The position numbers and the translations under genes were made by a program. From DATAJX01 sp036261915 (GTDB lineage Bacteria; Pseudomonadota; Alphaproteobacteria; UBA2136; UBA6156), in contig DATAJX010000004.1 of the NCBI GenBank assembly GCA_036261915.1, positions 155,061 through 219,060 of the forward strand: DNA of 64,000 nucleotides, given 5' to 3'. The notes beneath the pieces are model-generated. The model was not told where the DNA came from and made no database searches. It saw only the letters and a program-made list of their open reading frames with translations. Shown piece by piece: positions 16,864 to 24,286 of this stretch; the stretch's first letter is position 1, and the number at the start of each line of letters is the position of its first letter.

Positions 16864-17895
16864 TTACTTGCCGTACTTGCCGATGACGGCGCTAAGCCAG
16901 TCGCCGGCCTGGTCGAGCAGGTCGCTCTCGAGATCGAGGTTGGGGACGAGGCCTTCGGTGCCACTGCCGCTGGGCGTGGGCCAGTCGCGCCAGTAATCGG
17001 CCACTGTGGTGCCGTTATCGTTGACGTAGCCGCTGACGTGGACCTGCCCGCTGTGTGAGGTGTTGCCCGTGACAAACCGGGCCATGTCGTCGCCCGGTAT
17101 GCTGCCGGATTGGCCTGTTTGCATGAGCGCGTCGAGCCCTGCTTGGCTGTTGTTGTCGTTGCGGATGACGTCGGGGTTGTCGGGGCGGCCGAATTGGTTG
17201 AGTTCATAACCCCTGCGCTCTTTGAATTCTTTCGGTGTCTGATGGGTGATGGTTTCGATGACGGCATGACGATCTCCATTATTGATGGCTTGGCGCATAG
17301 TTGCATTGATAGTATCTGGCTGATGATAAAAGATGGAAAGCAGCCCAATACGCTCTTCGGAAAAGGGGATACTTGCCGTTTTATCAGTACGGGCATTTTT
17401 GGTAAACCGGTCGAACTCTTGGTTTGCGGCCTGAAGAGAAATATCTGTCAGATTGTTTAATTGGTTTTTGTCGAGGGTGACGCCAAAACGGTTATTGGTT
17501 AAGTCTGACATAACGTTAATACTGCTATTATATTGAGGTGGATTTATATAAAAAATCGCTGCGTTGGCATTAAATGTGCTTTTACCCAAATCGTAGCGAT
17601 TAAGATTATTAGCGGCGGTTTCCAGCATATTGTACTGTTCGGCGGAGAGACGGTGGCCTAAGGTTTTCTCGAGTAACCGGATAGCTTCTACATTACGAGT
17701 ATTATTTAGTACCCATTTACCATTATTTTTGACCACAAGGGCCTGACCCATACCGACAGTTGGGATACCTATTTTATCTAGGTAAACTACCGGTACATTA
17801 TTTTCTTGTCTGGTTAAAAACTCCTTGAGTTTTTGTTGGTATTTTTGAGGGGTAAGTATACGCCATTTCATTTGAGGCATTGTTTTAACTTTCAT
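16864..17895 (-). CDS. Lysozyme-like (GH24-type) protein with extra C-terminal domain
   Basis: A 343-residue protein. Near residues 28-50 it shows a phage-lysozyme-like block: TRQEN with a candidate catalytic Glu, then YLDKIGIPTVGMGQALVV, followed by LLEKTLGHRLSAEQYNMLET typical of GH24 muramidases. The remainder (about 110-343) is unrecognised and ends LDQAGDWLSAVIGKYGK. No signal peptide is visible, so export would need a holin-like or other route. The 5' part (about 17260-17890) is clearly AT-rich, while the 3' part is GC-rich, suggesting a chimeric or partly acquired gene. The start at 17895 is chosen over 17952, which overlaps the divergent gene. Confidence 0.6.
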   Translation of the reverse strand: MKVKTMPQMKWRILTPQKYQQKLKEFLTRQENNVPVVYLDKIGIPTVGMGQALVVKNNGKWVLNNTRNVEAIRLLEKTLGHRLSAEQYNMLETAANNLNRYDLGKSTFNANAAIFYINPPQYNSSINVMSDLTNNRFGVTLDKNQLNNLTDISLQAANQEFDRFTKNARTDKTASIPFSEERIGLLSIFYHQPDTINATMRQAINNGDRHAVIETITHQTPKEFKERRGYELNQFGRPDNPDVIRNDNNSQAGLDALMQTGQSGSIPGDDMARFVTGNTSHSGQVHVSGYVNDNGTTVADYWRDWPTPSGSGTEGLVPNLDLESDLLDQAGDWLSAVIGKYGK

Positions 17896-17933
17896 TGGTT
17901 TACGTTGATGGGAAACTTGGGCATGATGTGGAT

Positions 17934-18542
17934 ATGCGTTTTGCTTGGGCATTTCTGGCGTTGATGGCTTTTACGGCTGGGCATGCAGTGGCTAAAGACC
18001 ATTATGCTACAGCTGAATTGAGCAATATTTCCACTGAGGAGATAGCCCATGCCGTGCGAGTTTTTTGCAAGGAAAGCGGCAGTGAATTCGAGATAGAACC
18101 TTTTGATCAAGGGATCAGGCCTGAGGAAATTATTCATACCGATGCGCTACGTCGGCAGGGCATTACCGTGATGCCAGATAATGCCCCGCTTGAGATGATT
18201 TGCAGCCTGAATGGCCAGGGTTATAAGGCGGTGGTGAAGAGGGAGGTATCTGAAACCTACTGCCCGACCATCAGCCTTTACCGCGGGAGGGATATGCTTG
18301 TGCAAGACTTGCCGTTTGGGGCTGAGAATTGCACCAATCGCAAGGCGATTACGCACCTGAGCGTATGGGACCAGACAAGTCGGGAGTATGATTTACCAGC
18401 AAATACCTATCTCTTTATTTGTACCGGTACGCCATCGGGCCGTTTGGCTAATGCATCGGGGAATGTGCGCATGGGGCAGATGTTGAAGGTAAACATGCAA
18501 TGCAAGCGGTATTTCCCCGATACGCGGTGGCCCGTAAAATAA
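17934..18542 (+). CDS. Secreted hypothetical protein
   Basis: A 202-residue protein with signal peptide MRFAWAFLALMAFTAGHAVA and mature start near KDHYATAEL. The segment ISTEEIAHAVRVFCKESGSE followed by GIRPEEI looks like the small STN-type domain seen in secretin and TonB-receptor N termini; this is a weak resemblance. The remaining sequence has several Cys (MICSLNG, ETYCPTI, ENCTNR, FICTGT, MQCKRY), suggesting disulfides. It is AT-richer than the flanks, like the adjacent divergent lysozyme-like gene, and the two starts are 38 bp apart. Confidence 0.6.
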   Translation: MRFAWAFLALMAFTAGHAVAKDHYATAELSNISTEEIAHAVRVFCKESGSEFEIEPFDQGIRPEEIIHTDALRRQGITVMPDNAPLEMICSLNGQGYKAVVKREVSETYCPTISLYRGRDMLVQDLPFGAENCTNRKAITHLSVWDQTSREYDLPANTYLFICTGTPSGRLANASGNVRMGQMLKVNMQCKRYFPDTRWPVK

Positions 18543-18642
18543 ACGGCCCGGGCACATAAAAAACACCCACCATCGGTGAGCGTGGGAAAAATATGGTACG
18601 GGTTGTTGCATTACGTCAAGAAAATTTAAATAACCTTTTGTT

Positions 18643-19734
18643 TTATTTTGAATAATTGGGGGCGGCTTGCACGTGGGCGACGTCGTGCGGGTGGCTTTCG
18701 GTGAGGCCCGCATTGGTGATGCGCACGAAGCGGGCTTTTTTCCACATGTCGGGGATGGTGGCGGCGCCCACGTAGCCCATGGCGGCGCGCAGGCCGCCGA
18801 CCATTTGCAGCACGACGTCTTCGACCGGGCCCTTGCAGGGCTTGAAGCCTTCGATGCCCTCGGCCACCAGTTTGGCGGGCTTGGTGGACATATCCTGCAA
18901 GTACCGGCTGGCGCTGCCCTTTTGCATGGCGGCGATGCTGCCCATGCCGCGATAGCTTTTGAACTTTTTGCCGTCGATGGTGACGACCTCGCCGGGGGCT
19001 TCGTTGGTGCCCGCGAACATGCTGCCGCCCATGACCACCGACGCGCCTGCCGCGATGGCCTTGGCGAAATCGCCGCTGTAGCGAACGCCGCCGTCGGCGA
19101 TGAGCGGCACCTTGTGCTTGTGGCAGACGCGGGCGCAATCCATGACCGCCGTGAGCTGCGGTACGCCGATGCCTGCCACGATGCGCGTGGTGCAGATGCT
19201 GCCCGGCCCGATGCCGACCTTGACCGCGTCGGCGCCCGCTTTGATGAGCGCTTCGGCCCCGGCGGCGGTGCCGACGTTGCCCGCGATGATTTGAATTTTG
19301 GGGTACTTTTTACGGATGCTTTTGATGATGGTGAGCACGCCCTTGCTGTGGCCGTGGGCGGTATCGATGACCAGGGCATCGGCCCCTGCCTTGATAAGCG
19401 GCGCGATGCGGTCGTCGTCGCCGATGCTGATGGCGGCGATGGCGACGACCCCGGCCTTTTTGATCTTGGCGATGTGCGCGGCCTGCTGTTCGAGCGGCAT
19501 GTTTTTGTGCACGGCGCCCGCCGCGCCCAGCTTGCCGAGTGCGATGGCCATGGGGGCTTCGGTGACCGTATCCATGCCCGCGGCGATGAGCGGCACGGCC
19601 AGTTTGAGCTTGCGCGTAAGCTGCGTGGCGCTGTTGGCGCTGCGGGGCAGGACCTCGGAGTATCCGGGCACGAGAAGCACGTCGTCGAAGGTGAGGGCTA
19701 TGGGGATTTGGGGGATGTGTTTGGAGCGTTCCAT
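18643..19734 (-). CDS. guaB: IMP dehydrogenase lacking CBS domains
   Basis: A 363-residue TIM-barrel enzyme of the IMPDH/GMPR family, which oxidises IMP to XMP for guanine nucleotide synthesis. IMPDH-type features are TFDDVLLVPGYSEVLP, DTAHGHSKGV, the catalytic Cys loop GIGPGSICTTRIVAG, GGVRYSGDFAKAIAAGASVV, SYRGMGS, the flap Arg-Tyr in SASRYLQDM, and EGIEGFKPCKGPVEDV. The usual two-CBS (Bateman) insertion between HKNM and the following helix is absent, so it is about 125 residues shorter than standard IMPDH. GMP reductase also lacks CBS, but the flap and DTAHGHS match IMPDH better. The start at 19734 is an ATG. Confidence 0.85.
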   Translation of the reverse strand: MERSKHIPQIPIALTFDDVLLVPGYSEVLPRSANSATQLTRKLKLAVPLIAAGMDTVTEAPMAIALGKLGAAGAVHKNMPLEQQAAHIAKIKKAGVVAIAAISIGDDDRIAPLIKAGADALVIDTAHGHSKGVLTIIKSIRKKYPKIQIIAGNVGTAAGAEALIKAGADAVKVGIGPGSICTTRIVAGIGVPQLTAVMDCARVCHKHKVPLIADGGVRYSGDFAKAIAAGASVVMGGSMFAGTNEAPGEVVTIDGKKFKSYRGMGSIAAMQKGSASRYLQDMSTKPAKLVAEGIEGFKPCKGPVEDVVLQMVGGLRAAMGYVGAATIPDMWKKARFVRITNAGLTESHPHDVAHVQAAPNYSK

Positions 19735-19791
19735 AGGCAAGGGTAAGCAAAACGCCCGGCGTGGTCAAGCCGGGCGTTTGAGGCGGGTGCC

Positions 19792-20232
19792 TTAATAGTG
19801 GCGCGGGCCGTAGCCGCCATAGCCGCCGTAGTACCGGCCGCCATGGTGGTAGGGGCGGAAACCCGGCCCGAAGTGGTGGCGCTCGCCGCCGATGAACACC
19901 GTGCCGACCACGAACGGTTCGGGCGGGGTGATGTAGACGTTGTCGTCTTGCACGACGTAACCAATGCTGGGTTGCGGGGCGTAATCGGGCGAGGCGGGCG
20001 CGGCTGGGGCTGCGACTTCGGCGGGTTCGCTGTTTTGCAGCTGCCAGCTGCCGTCGGGTTGCAGGCAGGCGGTGCCGTAGCCCTTTTGCGTTTTGCCCGC
20101 GATGGTGAAGGTTTGGGTGTATTCGCGGCAGTAGTCGCCGCCGGTGGTGCTATCGCGCGTGGAGATGTTTTGCGCGCCGGCGGCGCCGGCCAGCAGGGTA
20201 AGCGCGGCGGTGGCGTAGAGGAGCTTGGGCAT
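19792..20232 (-). CDS. Secreted surface-antigen-like protein (RT0821/17-kDa-type C-terminal domain)
   Basis: A 146-residue exported protein with signal peptide MPKLLYATAALTLLAGAAGA. The mature N terminus contains DYCREYTQTFTIAGKTQKGY and ACLQPDGSWQL, the pattern found at the C terminus of rickettsial-type 17-kDa surface antigens and similar alphaproteobacterial proteins. The C terminus is Gly/Tyr/His-rich (RPYHHGGRYYGGYGGYGPRHY region). AAAGGA precedes the ATG at 20232. Role in the envelope unknown. Confidence 0.7.
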   Translation of the reverse strand: MPKLLYATAALTLLAGAAGAQNISTRDSTTGGDYCREYTQTFTIAGKTQKGYGTACLQPDGSWQLQNSEPAEVAAPAAPASPDYAPQPSIGYVVQDDNVYITPPEPFVVGTVFIGGERHHFGPGFRPYHHGGRYYGGYGGYGPRHY

Positions 20233-20348
20233 GGGGTTGATTCCTTTCATGGCCCTAGCATAAGCCCCCCAAAGTGGGGGGCAATGCCAAACAATATAAA
20301 GGAAAGTGTGGCGAAAGGTGGCTTACCTCAGGCTTATCTTGGCCATGG

Positions 20349-21041
20349 TTACTTGGGCAAGCCGATGACGACCAGTTCGGCGTCGGTGGTGGCTTTGATA
20401 TCCAAATCGCCTTCGTCGAGCAGGGCGAGGCTGTCGCCTTCTTCGAGCGTATGGCCGTTGACCACGGTGGTGCCCTTGCTGGCCAGCACGTAGGCGCGTG
20501 GCCCGGCGTTTTGCGTGAACGCGGTGCCCGCCTTGAGCGTGCCGCCCCAGAGTTTGGCATCGGCGTGGATGAACAGCGGCGCTTCGCCTTCGGTGCCGCT
20601 GACCAGCAGGGGCAGGGCGGTGGTGGCGGGCTCGGTCGGGAAGTCGGCCTGGCCCCAGCGCGGCTTGACCTCGGCCTTGTTGGGCACGATCCAGATCTGG
20701 TAAAGCGTGGTGGGCAGCGTGGGGCTGGCATGCTCGGCGTGGATGATGCCGGTGCCGGCGCTCATGACCTGTACGTTGCCGGCGCGGGTGACGCCCTTGT
20801 TGCCGAGGTTGTCGGCGTGCGCCACTTCGCCTTCGCGCACGTAGGTGATGATCTCCATATTGTTGTGCGGGTGCTTTTCAAACCCGTTGCCTGCGGCGAT
20901 GCGGTCGTCGTTGACCACGCGCAGCGTGCCGAAGCCCATGCGGGCGGGGTCATAATACCGGCCGAAGCTGAAGTGGTGGCGGGCTTTGAGCCAGCCGAAG
21001 TCGACCTGCGTAATGTCGGCGAATTTGCGGTGTTCGATCAT
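20349..21041 (-). CDS. Pirin family protein
   Basis: A 230-residue bicupin of the pirin/YhhW family; some members have quercetin 2,3-dioxygenase activity, others regulate metabolism. The metal ligands appear in FEKHPHNNMEIITYV (two His and Glu) and GIIHAEHAS, with the preceding FSFGRYYDPARMGFGTLRV stretch typical of the family. The C-terminal cupin ends ELVVIGLPK. GGAG at good spacing precedes the ATG at 21041. It is a monocistronic gene. Confidence 0.92.
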   Translation of the reverse strand: MIEHRKFADITQVDFGWLKARHHFSFGRYYDPARMGFGTLRVVNDDRIAAGNGFEKHPHNNMEIITYVREGEVAHADNLGNKGVTRAGNVQVMSAGTGIIHAEHASPTLPTTLYQIWIVPNKAEVKPRWGQADFPTEPATTALPLLVSGTEGEAPLFIHADAKLWGGTLKAGTAFTQNAGPRAYVLASKGTTVVNGHTLEEGDSLALLDEGDLDIKATTDAELVVIGLPK

Positions 21042-21153
21042 GGTACTTTTACTCCTTTCAGTTCAAATGTTGGCCCCATTGCGGGTTTCAGATGGTCCGG
21101 TTGTTTTATAACATGTGAGTCAATACAATTTAAATACAATGCCCGTGACTGCC

Positions 21154-21180
21154 AAAAAAGCCCCCGTTTGCGGGGGCTTT
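21154..21180 (-). terminator. Rho-independent terminator
   Basis: The stem AAAGCCCCCG / CGGGGGCTTT is followed on the minus strand by T-rich sequence. It ends the ABC exporter operon. Confidence 0.8.
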
Positions 21181-21182
21181 GG

Positions 21183-21959
21183 TTACTGCTTGAGGCCGAG
21201 GCCATGTTTGATCTGATACCACCCGATGCCGGCGAACACCGCCACCATGGCGCTGAGCACCGCCACGCAGGTGGCGATGCTGACGTCGCTGTGCCCCAGC
21301 AGCCCGTAACGGAAGCCGTTGATGAGGTAGAAGATGGGGTTGAGCTGGGTGACATGCTGCGCCCACACCGGCAGCGATTGCACCGAGTAGAACACCCCGC
21401 CCAGGTACACCAGCGGCGTGAGCACGAAGGTGGGGATGATGGTGATGCCGTCGAAGCTTTTGGCGTAGATGCCGTTGATGAGGCCGCCCAGCGCGAACAG
21501 CGCCGATGACAGCAGCAGGAACACCAGCACCATGAACGGGTGCGGCACGGCGGGCAGCGCGAAGAACAGCGACACCAGCATGACCAGCAGGCCCACGGCC
21601 ACGCCGCGCACGATGCCGCCCGAGATGAAGCCCAGCACCAGCAGCCAGGGGGGCGTGGGCGAAACCAGGATTTCATCGATGCTGCGGATGAAGAACTTGG
21701 ACTGGAAGAACGCCGTGGCCACATTGGAGAACGAGTTGGTGACCACCGCGAGCATCACCAGCCCCGGCACCACGAACTGCATGTAGGGGTGGCCGCCGAC
21801 GTCGCCGATGCGGCTGCCCAGCACCTGCCCGAACACCATGAAGTACAGCGTGGAGGTGATGAGGCTGGGCAAAAAGGTTTGCGGCCAGATGCGCGTGATG
21901 CGCACGATGTCTTTCCGCACGATGGTGTAGTAGGCGGTCCAGAGTTGATAGGGCGTCAT
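21183..21959 (-). CDS. ABC-2 type transporter permease (YadH-like)
   Basis: A 258-residue inner-membrane permease with six predicted helices. Blocks typical of the YadH/NodJ group are RIWPQTFLPSLITSTLYFMV, FGQVLGSRIG, YMQFVVPGLVML, SFSNVATAFFQSKF, and TPLVYLGGVFYSVQSLP followed by LNPIFYLINGFRYG. It pairs with the ATPase whose stop overlaps this start by 4 bp (ATGA), so translation is coupled. The substrate of this exporter group is generally not known; lipid or polysaccharide export is inferred from relatives. Confidence 0.9.
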   Translation of the reverse strand: MTPYQLWTAYYTIVRKDIVRITRIWPQTFLPSLITSTLYFMVFGQVLGSRIGDVGGHPYMQFVVPGLVMLAVVTNSFSNVATAFFQSKFFIRSIDEILVSPTPPWLLVLGFISGGIVRGVAVGLLVMLVSLFFALPAVPHPFMVLVFLLLSSALFALGGLINGIYAKSFDGITIIPTFVLTPLVYLGGVFYSVQSLPVWAQHVTQLNPIFYLINGFRYGLLGHSDVSIATCVAVLSAMVAVFAGIGWYQIKHGLGLKQ

Positions 21960-22711
21960 GATGCGGCGCTTTCGTTGGTGAGTTGCAGGAAGACCTCTTC
22001 GAGCCGGGTGCCCTTGAAACCCTTGCTTTTGGGGGCGGCCTTGAGCACCTGCGCCATGGTGCCCTGCGCCACCACGCGGCCCTTGTTGATGACCGAGAGG
22101 TTTTTGCAGAGCTGTTCTGCTTCCTCCAGGTAGTGGGTGGTGAGCACGATGGTGACGCCCTGCTTGACCAGCCCTTGCAGGTATTTCCACATGCTGCGGC
22201 GCAGTTCGACGTCGACGCCCGCGGTGGGTTCGTCGAGGATGAGCAGTTTGGGTTGCTGCACCAGCGCGCGGGCGATCATCAGCCGGCGCTTCATGCCGCC
22301 TGACAGGGTGCGGCCGGGCTGGTCGAGTTTGTCGCCCAGGCCTAAATCCTTCAGCAGTTTTTTGGCGCGCGGTACAGCCACGCTGCGCGGGATGCCGTAA
22401 TAGCCCGCCTGGTTGACCACCACGTCGAGGCACTTGTCGAATGGGTTGAAGTTGACCTCTTGCTGCACGATGCCGATCATGCCTTTGGTCTTTTCGGGCT
22501 CTTTGGCGTTGTCGACGCCGAAGACCTCGATGGTGCCGCCGCTGCGTTCGACCAGACCCACGATGATGCCGATGAGGCTGGTTTTGCCCGCGCCGTTGGG
22601 GCCGAGCAGGGCGTAAAAGCCGCCCGCCGGAACGGTGAGCGACACCCCGTGCAGCGCGACCGTGCCGCTGGCGTAGGTTTTGGTGACGTTGGTGATCTTG
22701 AGCGCGTCCAT
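21956..22711 (-). CDS. ABC transporter ATP-binding protein (YadG-like)
   Basis: A 251-residue cytoplasmic ATPase. Walker A is GPNGAGKTSLIG (about residue 39), Q-loop GIVQQEVNFNPF, signature RTLSGGMKRRLMIARAL, Walker B LLILDEPTAGVD and the switch His in LTTHYLEEAE. The N-terminal YASGTVALHGVSLTVPAGGF and C-terminal RLEEVFLQLT match the YadG/CcmA-like group of ABC-2 exporters. First gene of a two-gene operon with the permease. Confidence 0.95.
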   Translation of the reverse strand: MDALKITNVTKTYASGTVALHGVSLTVPAGGFYALLGPNGAGKTSLIGIIVGLVERSGGTIEVFGVDNAKEPEKTKGMIGIVQQEVNFNPFDKCLDVVVNQAGYYGIPRSVAVPRAKKLLKDLGLGDKLDQPGRTLSGGMKRRLMIARALVQQPKLLILDEPTAGVDVELRRSMWKYLQGLVKQGVTIVLTTHYLEEAEQLCKNLSVINKGRVVAQGTMAQVLKAAPKSKGFKGTRLEEVFLQLTNESAAS

Positions 22712-22862
22712 GTAAGGGCTTTCGGTTATTGCGGGCCGTTATAGCCCCTGCACTATGAGTAAGTAAACTGCCGGGTAACTATATTGTTGGCTACTTTATA
22801 GCATGGGCGTCAAGCCGCGCGTGTTGCGGTGCCGCGCAGCCCATGCTAATTGCAACCCCGGT

Positions 22863-22938
22863 GGGCCCGTAGCTCAGTTGGTAGAGCGCCTGCTTTGCAA
22901 GCAGGATGTCGTCGGTTCGAATCCGTTCGGGTCCACCA
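22863..22938 (+). tRNA. tRNA-Ala(TGC), CCA encoded
   Basis: A 76-nt cloverleaf: acceptor GGGCCCG / CGGGTCC, D-arm AGCTCAGTTGGTAGAGC, anticodon arm CCTGCTTTGCAAGCAGG with TGC, T-arm with GGTTCGAATCC and encoded CCA. In many Alphaproteobacteria this tRNA lies in the 16S-23S spacer; here it is separate, about 5 kb upstream of a 23S gene. A possible promoter (TTGCGG near 22824 and TAATTG before 22855) precedes it. Confidence 0.97.
22920..22938 (+). repeat. Direct repeat, tRNA copy (3' end of tRNA-Ala)
   Basis: The 19 bases AATCCGTTCGGGTCCACCA form the 3' end of tRNA-Ala and recur exactly at 23086-23104. Confidence 0.9.
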
Positions 22939-22989
22939 GGATTTAAAAAAAAAGGCCTCCGCCTGGAGGCTTTTTTTTTAAATCCTGGC
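22936..22989 (+). terminator. Very long inverted-repeat terminator overlapping tRNA CCA
   Basis: A nearly perfect inverted repeat starts at the tRNA CCA. It has arms CCAGGATTT-A9 and T9-AAATCCTGG around a GC core GCCTCC/GGAGGC, with one unpaired G. It should terminate on either strand. Confidence 0.8.
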
Positions 22990-23085
22990 GGGTTTGGTGG
23001 CGGAAGCGGGCGCCGCAGGCGGGTTCGAGCCGAGGCGCTGTTGCGCCGAGACGGCCATTCAACAATTATTCATACGGGTATGGCC

Positions 23086-23142
23086 AATCCGTTCGGGTCC
23101 ACCAATATTTGAAAACGGCCTCCGCTTGGGGGCCTTTTTTGA
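23086..23142 (+). repeat. Second copy of tRNA-Ala 3' end plus terminator
   Basis: An exact 19-bp copy of the tRNA 3' end including CCA (23086-23104) is followed by a diverged copy of the downstream terminator (GGCCTCC / GGGGGCC then T6, 23113-23142). The rest of a tRNA is absent, so this is not a second functional tRNA. It may be an att-like remnant or a tandem duplication scar. Confidence 0.8.
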
Positions 23143-23160
23143 TGAAGGGGCGGGTAGGGG

Positions 23161-23739
23161 TTAGAAGCCGTTTTTCGCGCACTCGGTATTGGCGGTGGAT
23201 TGAAGATTCCACCCGTTGCAGATTGCGACACTGGCTGCGTGTTGGACGCAGTTGAAAGGTTCGATGAACAGCATGGTACCGTTGCTGCGCACACGCGGCA
23301 TGTTTTGTTGCGCCGTGCAGCTGCAGGTGGCGTTGTACATGGCGCCGGGGCAGCTGACACCACTTGGCATCATTAGATTACCGCCCATGATTAAGCTGAA
23401 ACCGCTTGCGGTGGTGCCCCACACCATGGTGGCGGGGGTGGTGACGGCCGTTGTGGCCACCAGCGATTTGCCGCCCCCGGCGGGCGTGACGCAGCCGGTG
23501 CCGTTCCATAGCGTGCCCGAGGCGTTGCAATCCTTGATGTTTTTAACCTGCTGCGCCAGCGTGTTGAGGTTGGTGTTGATGCCGCCGTAAAAGGCGGTGT
23601 TCTGGCTTTGGTTGCTGTTGTCGGAGGCCGTTTTTGCCGAGGTCGGCTTTTTGCCGTCGACGGGGGCGGAGACTTCGACCGCATGAACGCTGCCTGCCGC
23701 CAGTAGGGCTACGAGAAGGATGATGAGATGCGTTTTCAT
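23161..23739 (-). CDS. Secreted protein, C...LWNGTGC motif (trio gene 3)
   Basis: A 192-residue exported protein with signal peptide MKTHLIILLVALLAAGSVHA. The mature part has a low-complexity N terminus, then DCNASGTLWNGTGCV, a Thr/Ala-rich middle and a Cys-rich end (SCPGAMYNATCSCTAQQNMP, FNCVQHA, AICNGWN, TECAKNGF). No known family. It is the last gene of a three-gene operon with the genes at 23762 and 24287. The three share the pattern of a Cys, a short spacer and L(W/Y)N..(S/T).(S/T)C. Confidence 0.6.
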   Translation of the reverse strand: MKTHLIILLVALLAAGSVHAVEVSAPVDGKKPTSAKTASDNSNQSQNTAFYGGINTNLNTLAQQVKNIKDCNASGTLWNGTGCVTPAGGGKSLVATTAVTTPATMVWGTTASGFSLIMGGNLMMPSGVSCPGAMYNATCSCTAQQNMPRVRSNGTMLFIEPFNCVQHAASVAICNGWNLQSTANTECAKNGF

Positions 23740-23761
23740 GTGAGTGGATTCCAATTTTTAC

Positions 23762-24283
23762 CTACAAGCCAAAGCCGCTGACCACGCGATAGTTGGCCTG
23801 GCATGTTTTGGGGGTGATCTGGATGACGTCGTTGACCAGGTTGACGCTGGGAAGCATGTCGGTCGAGCTGCAGGTCAGCAGTTCCATGGTGGTGAACTGG
23901 CTGCAGTTATCGAGCCCCAGCAGGCCGCAGTTGCGGGACCCTGCAACTGCGGTGGTGATCTGGCCGGTGGGCACGGTGCCGTTGATGGTTTTTACGGGCA
24001 TCATTTGCGTGGGCATGACGGCGGTATCGGTAACGGTACCGCCGCCGCTGAAGTTACCGGTGCAGGACGAGCCGTTCCAGAGCTGATTCTGCTTTTGGCA
24101 CTGGAGGATGTTGGCGGTGTCTTTCTGGATGTTATCCAGCACGCCTTTGACCATGCCCTGGTTGATGACCGATGAAATGGCGGGGCTGGCGCTGGCTGTA
24201 TCTAGCGCATTGGTTTCGAGCGCCGGAAGGCGGCCCGGCAGGCAGAGCAGGAGTGAGAAGAGGAGGGCCTGTATGGTTTTCAT
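23762..24283 (-). CDS. Secreted protein, C...LWNGSSC motif (trio gene 2)
   Basis: A 173-residue exported protein with signal peptide MKTIQALLFSLLLCLPGRLP. The mature part has a helical segment (SSVINQGMVKGVLDNIQKDT), then LQCQKQNQLWNGSSCTGNFS, and a C-terminal half with paired Cys (SRNCGLLGLDNCSQF, LLTCSS, KTCQANY). No recognised family. The start lies 3 bp after the stop of the upstream gene, so they are translationally linked. Confidence 0.6.
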   Translation of the reverse strand: MKTIQALLFSLLLCLPGRLPALETNALDTASASPAISSVINQGMVKGVLDNIQKDTANILQCQKQNQLWNGSSCTGNFSGGGTVTDTAVMPTQMMPVKTINGTVPTGQITTAVAGSRNCGLLGLDNCSQFTTMELLTCSSTDMLPSVNLVNDVIQITPKTCQANYRVVSGFGL

Positions 24284-24286
24284 GGA

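Noticed and set aside
23086..23142. A second tRNA gene
   Set aside because: Only the last 19 bases of tRNA-Ala are present. The D and anticodon arms are missing.
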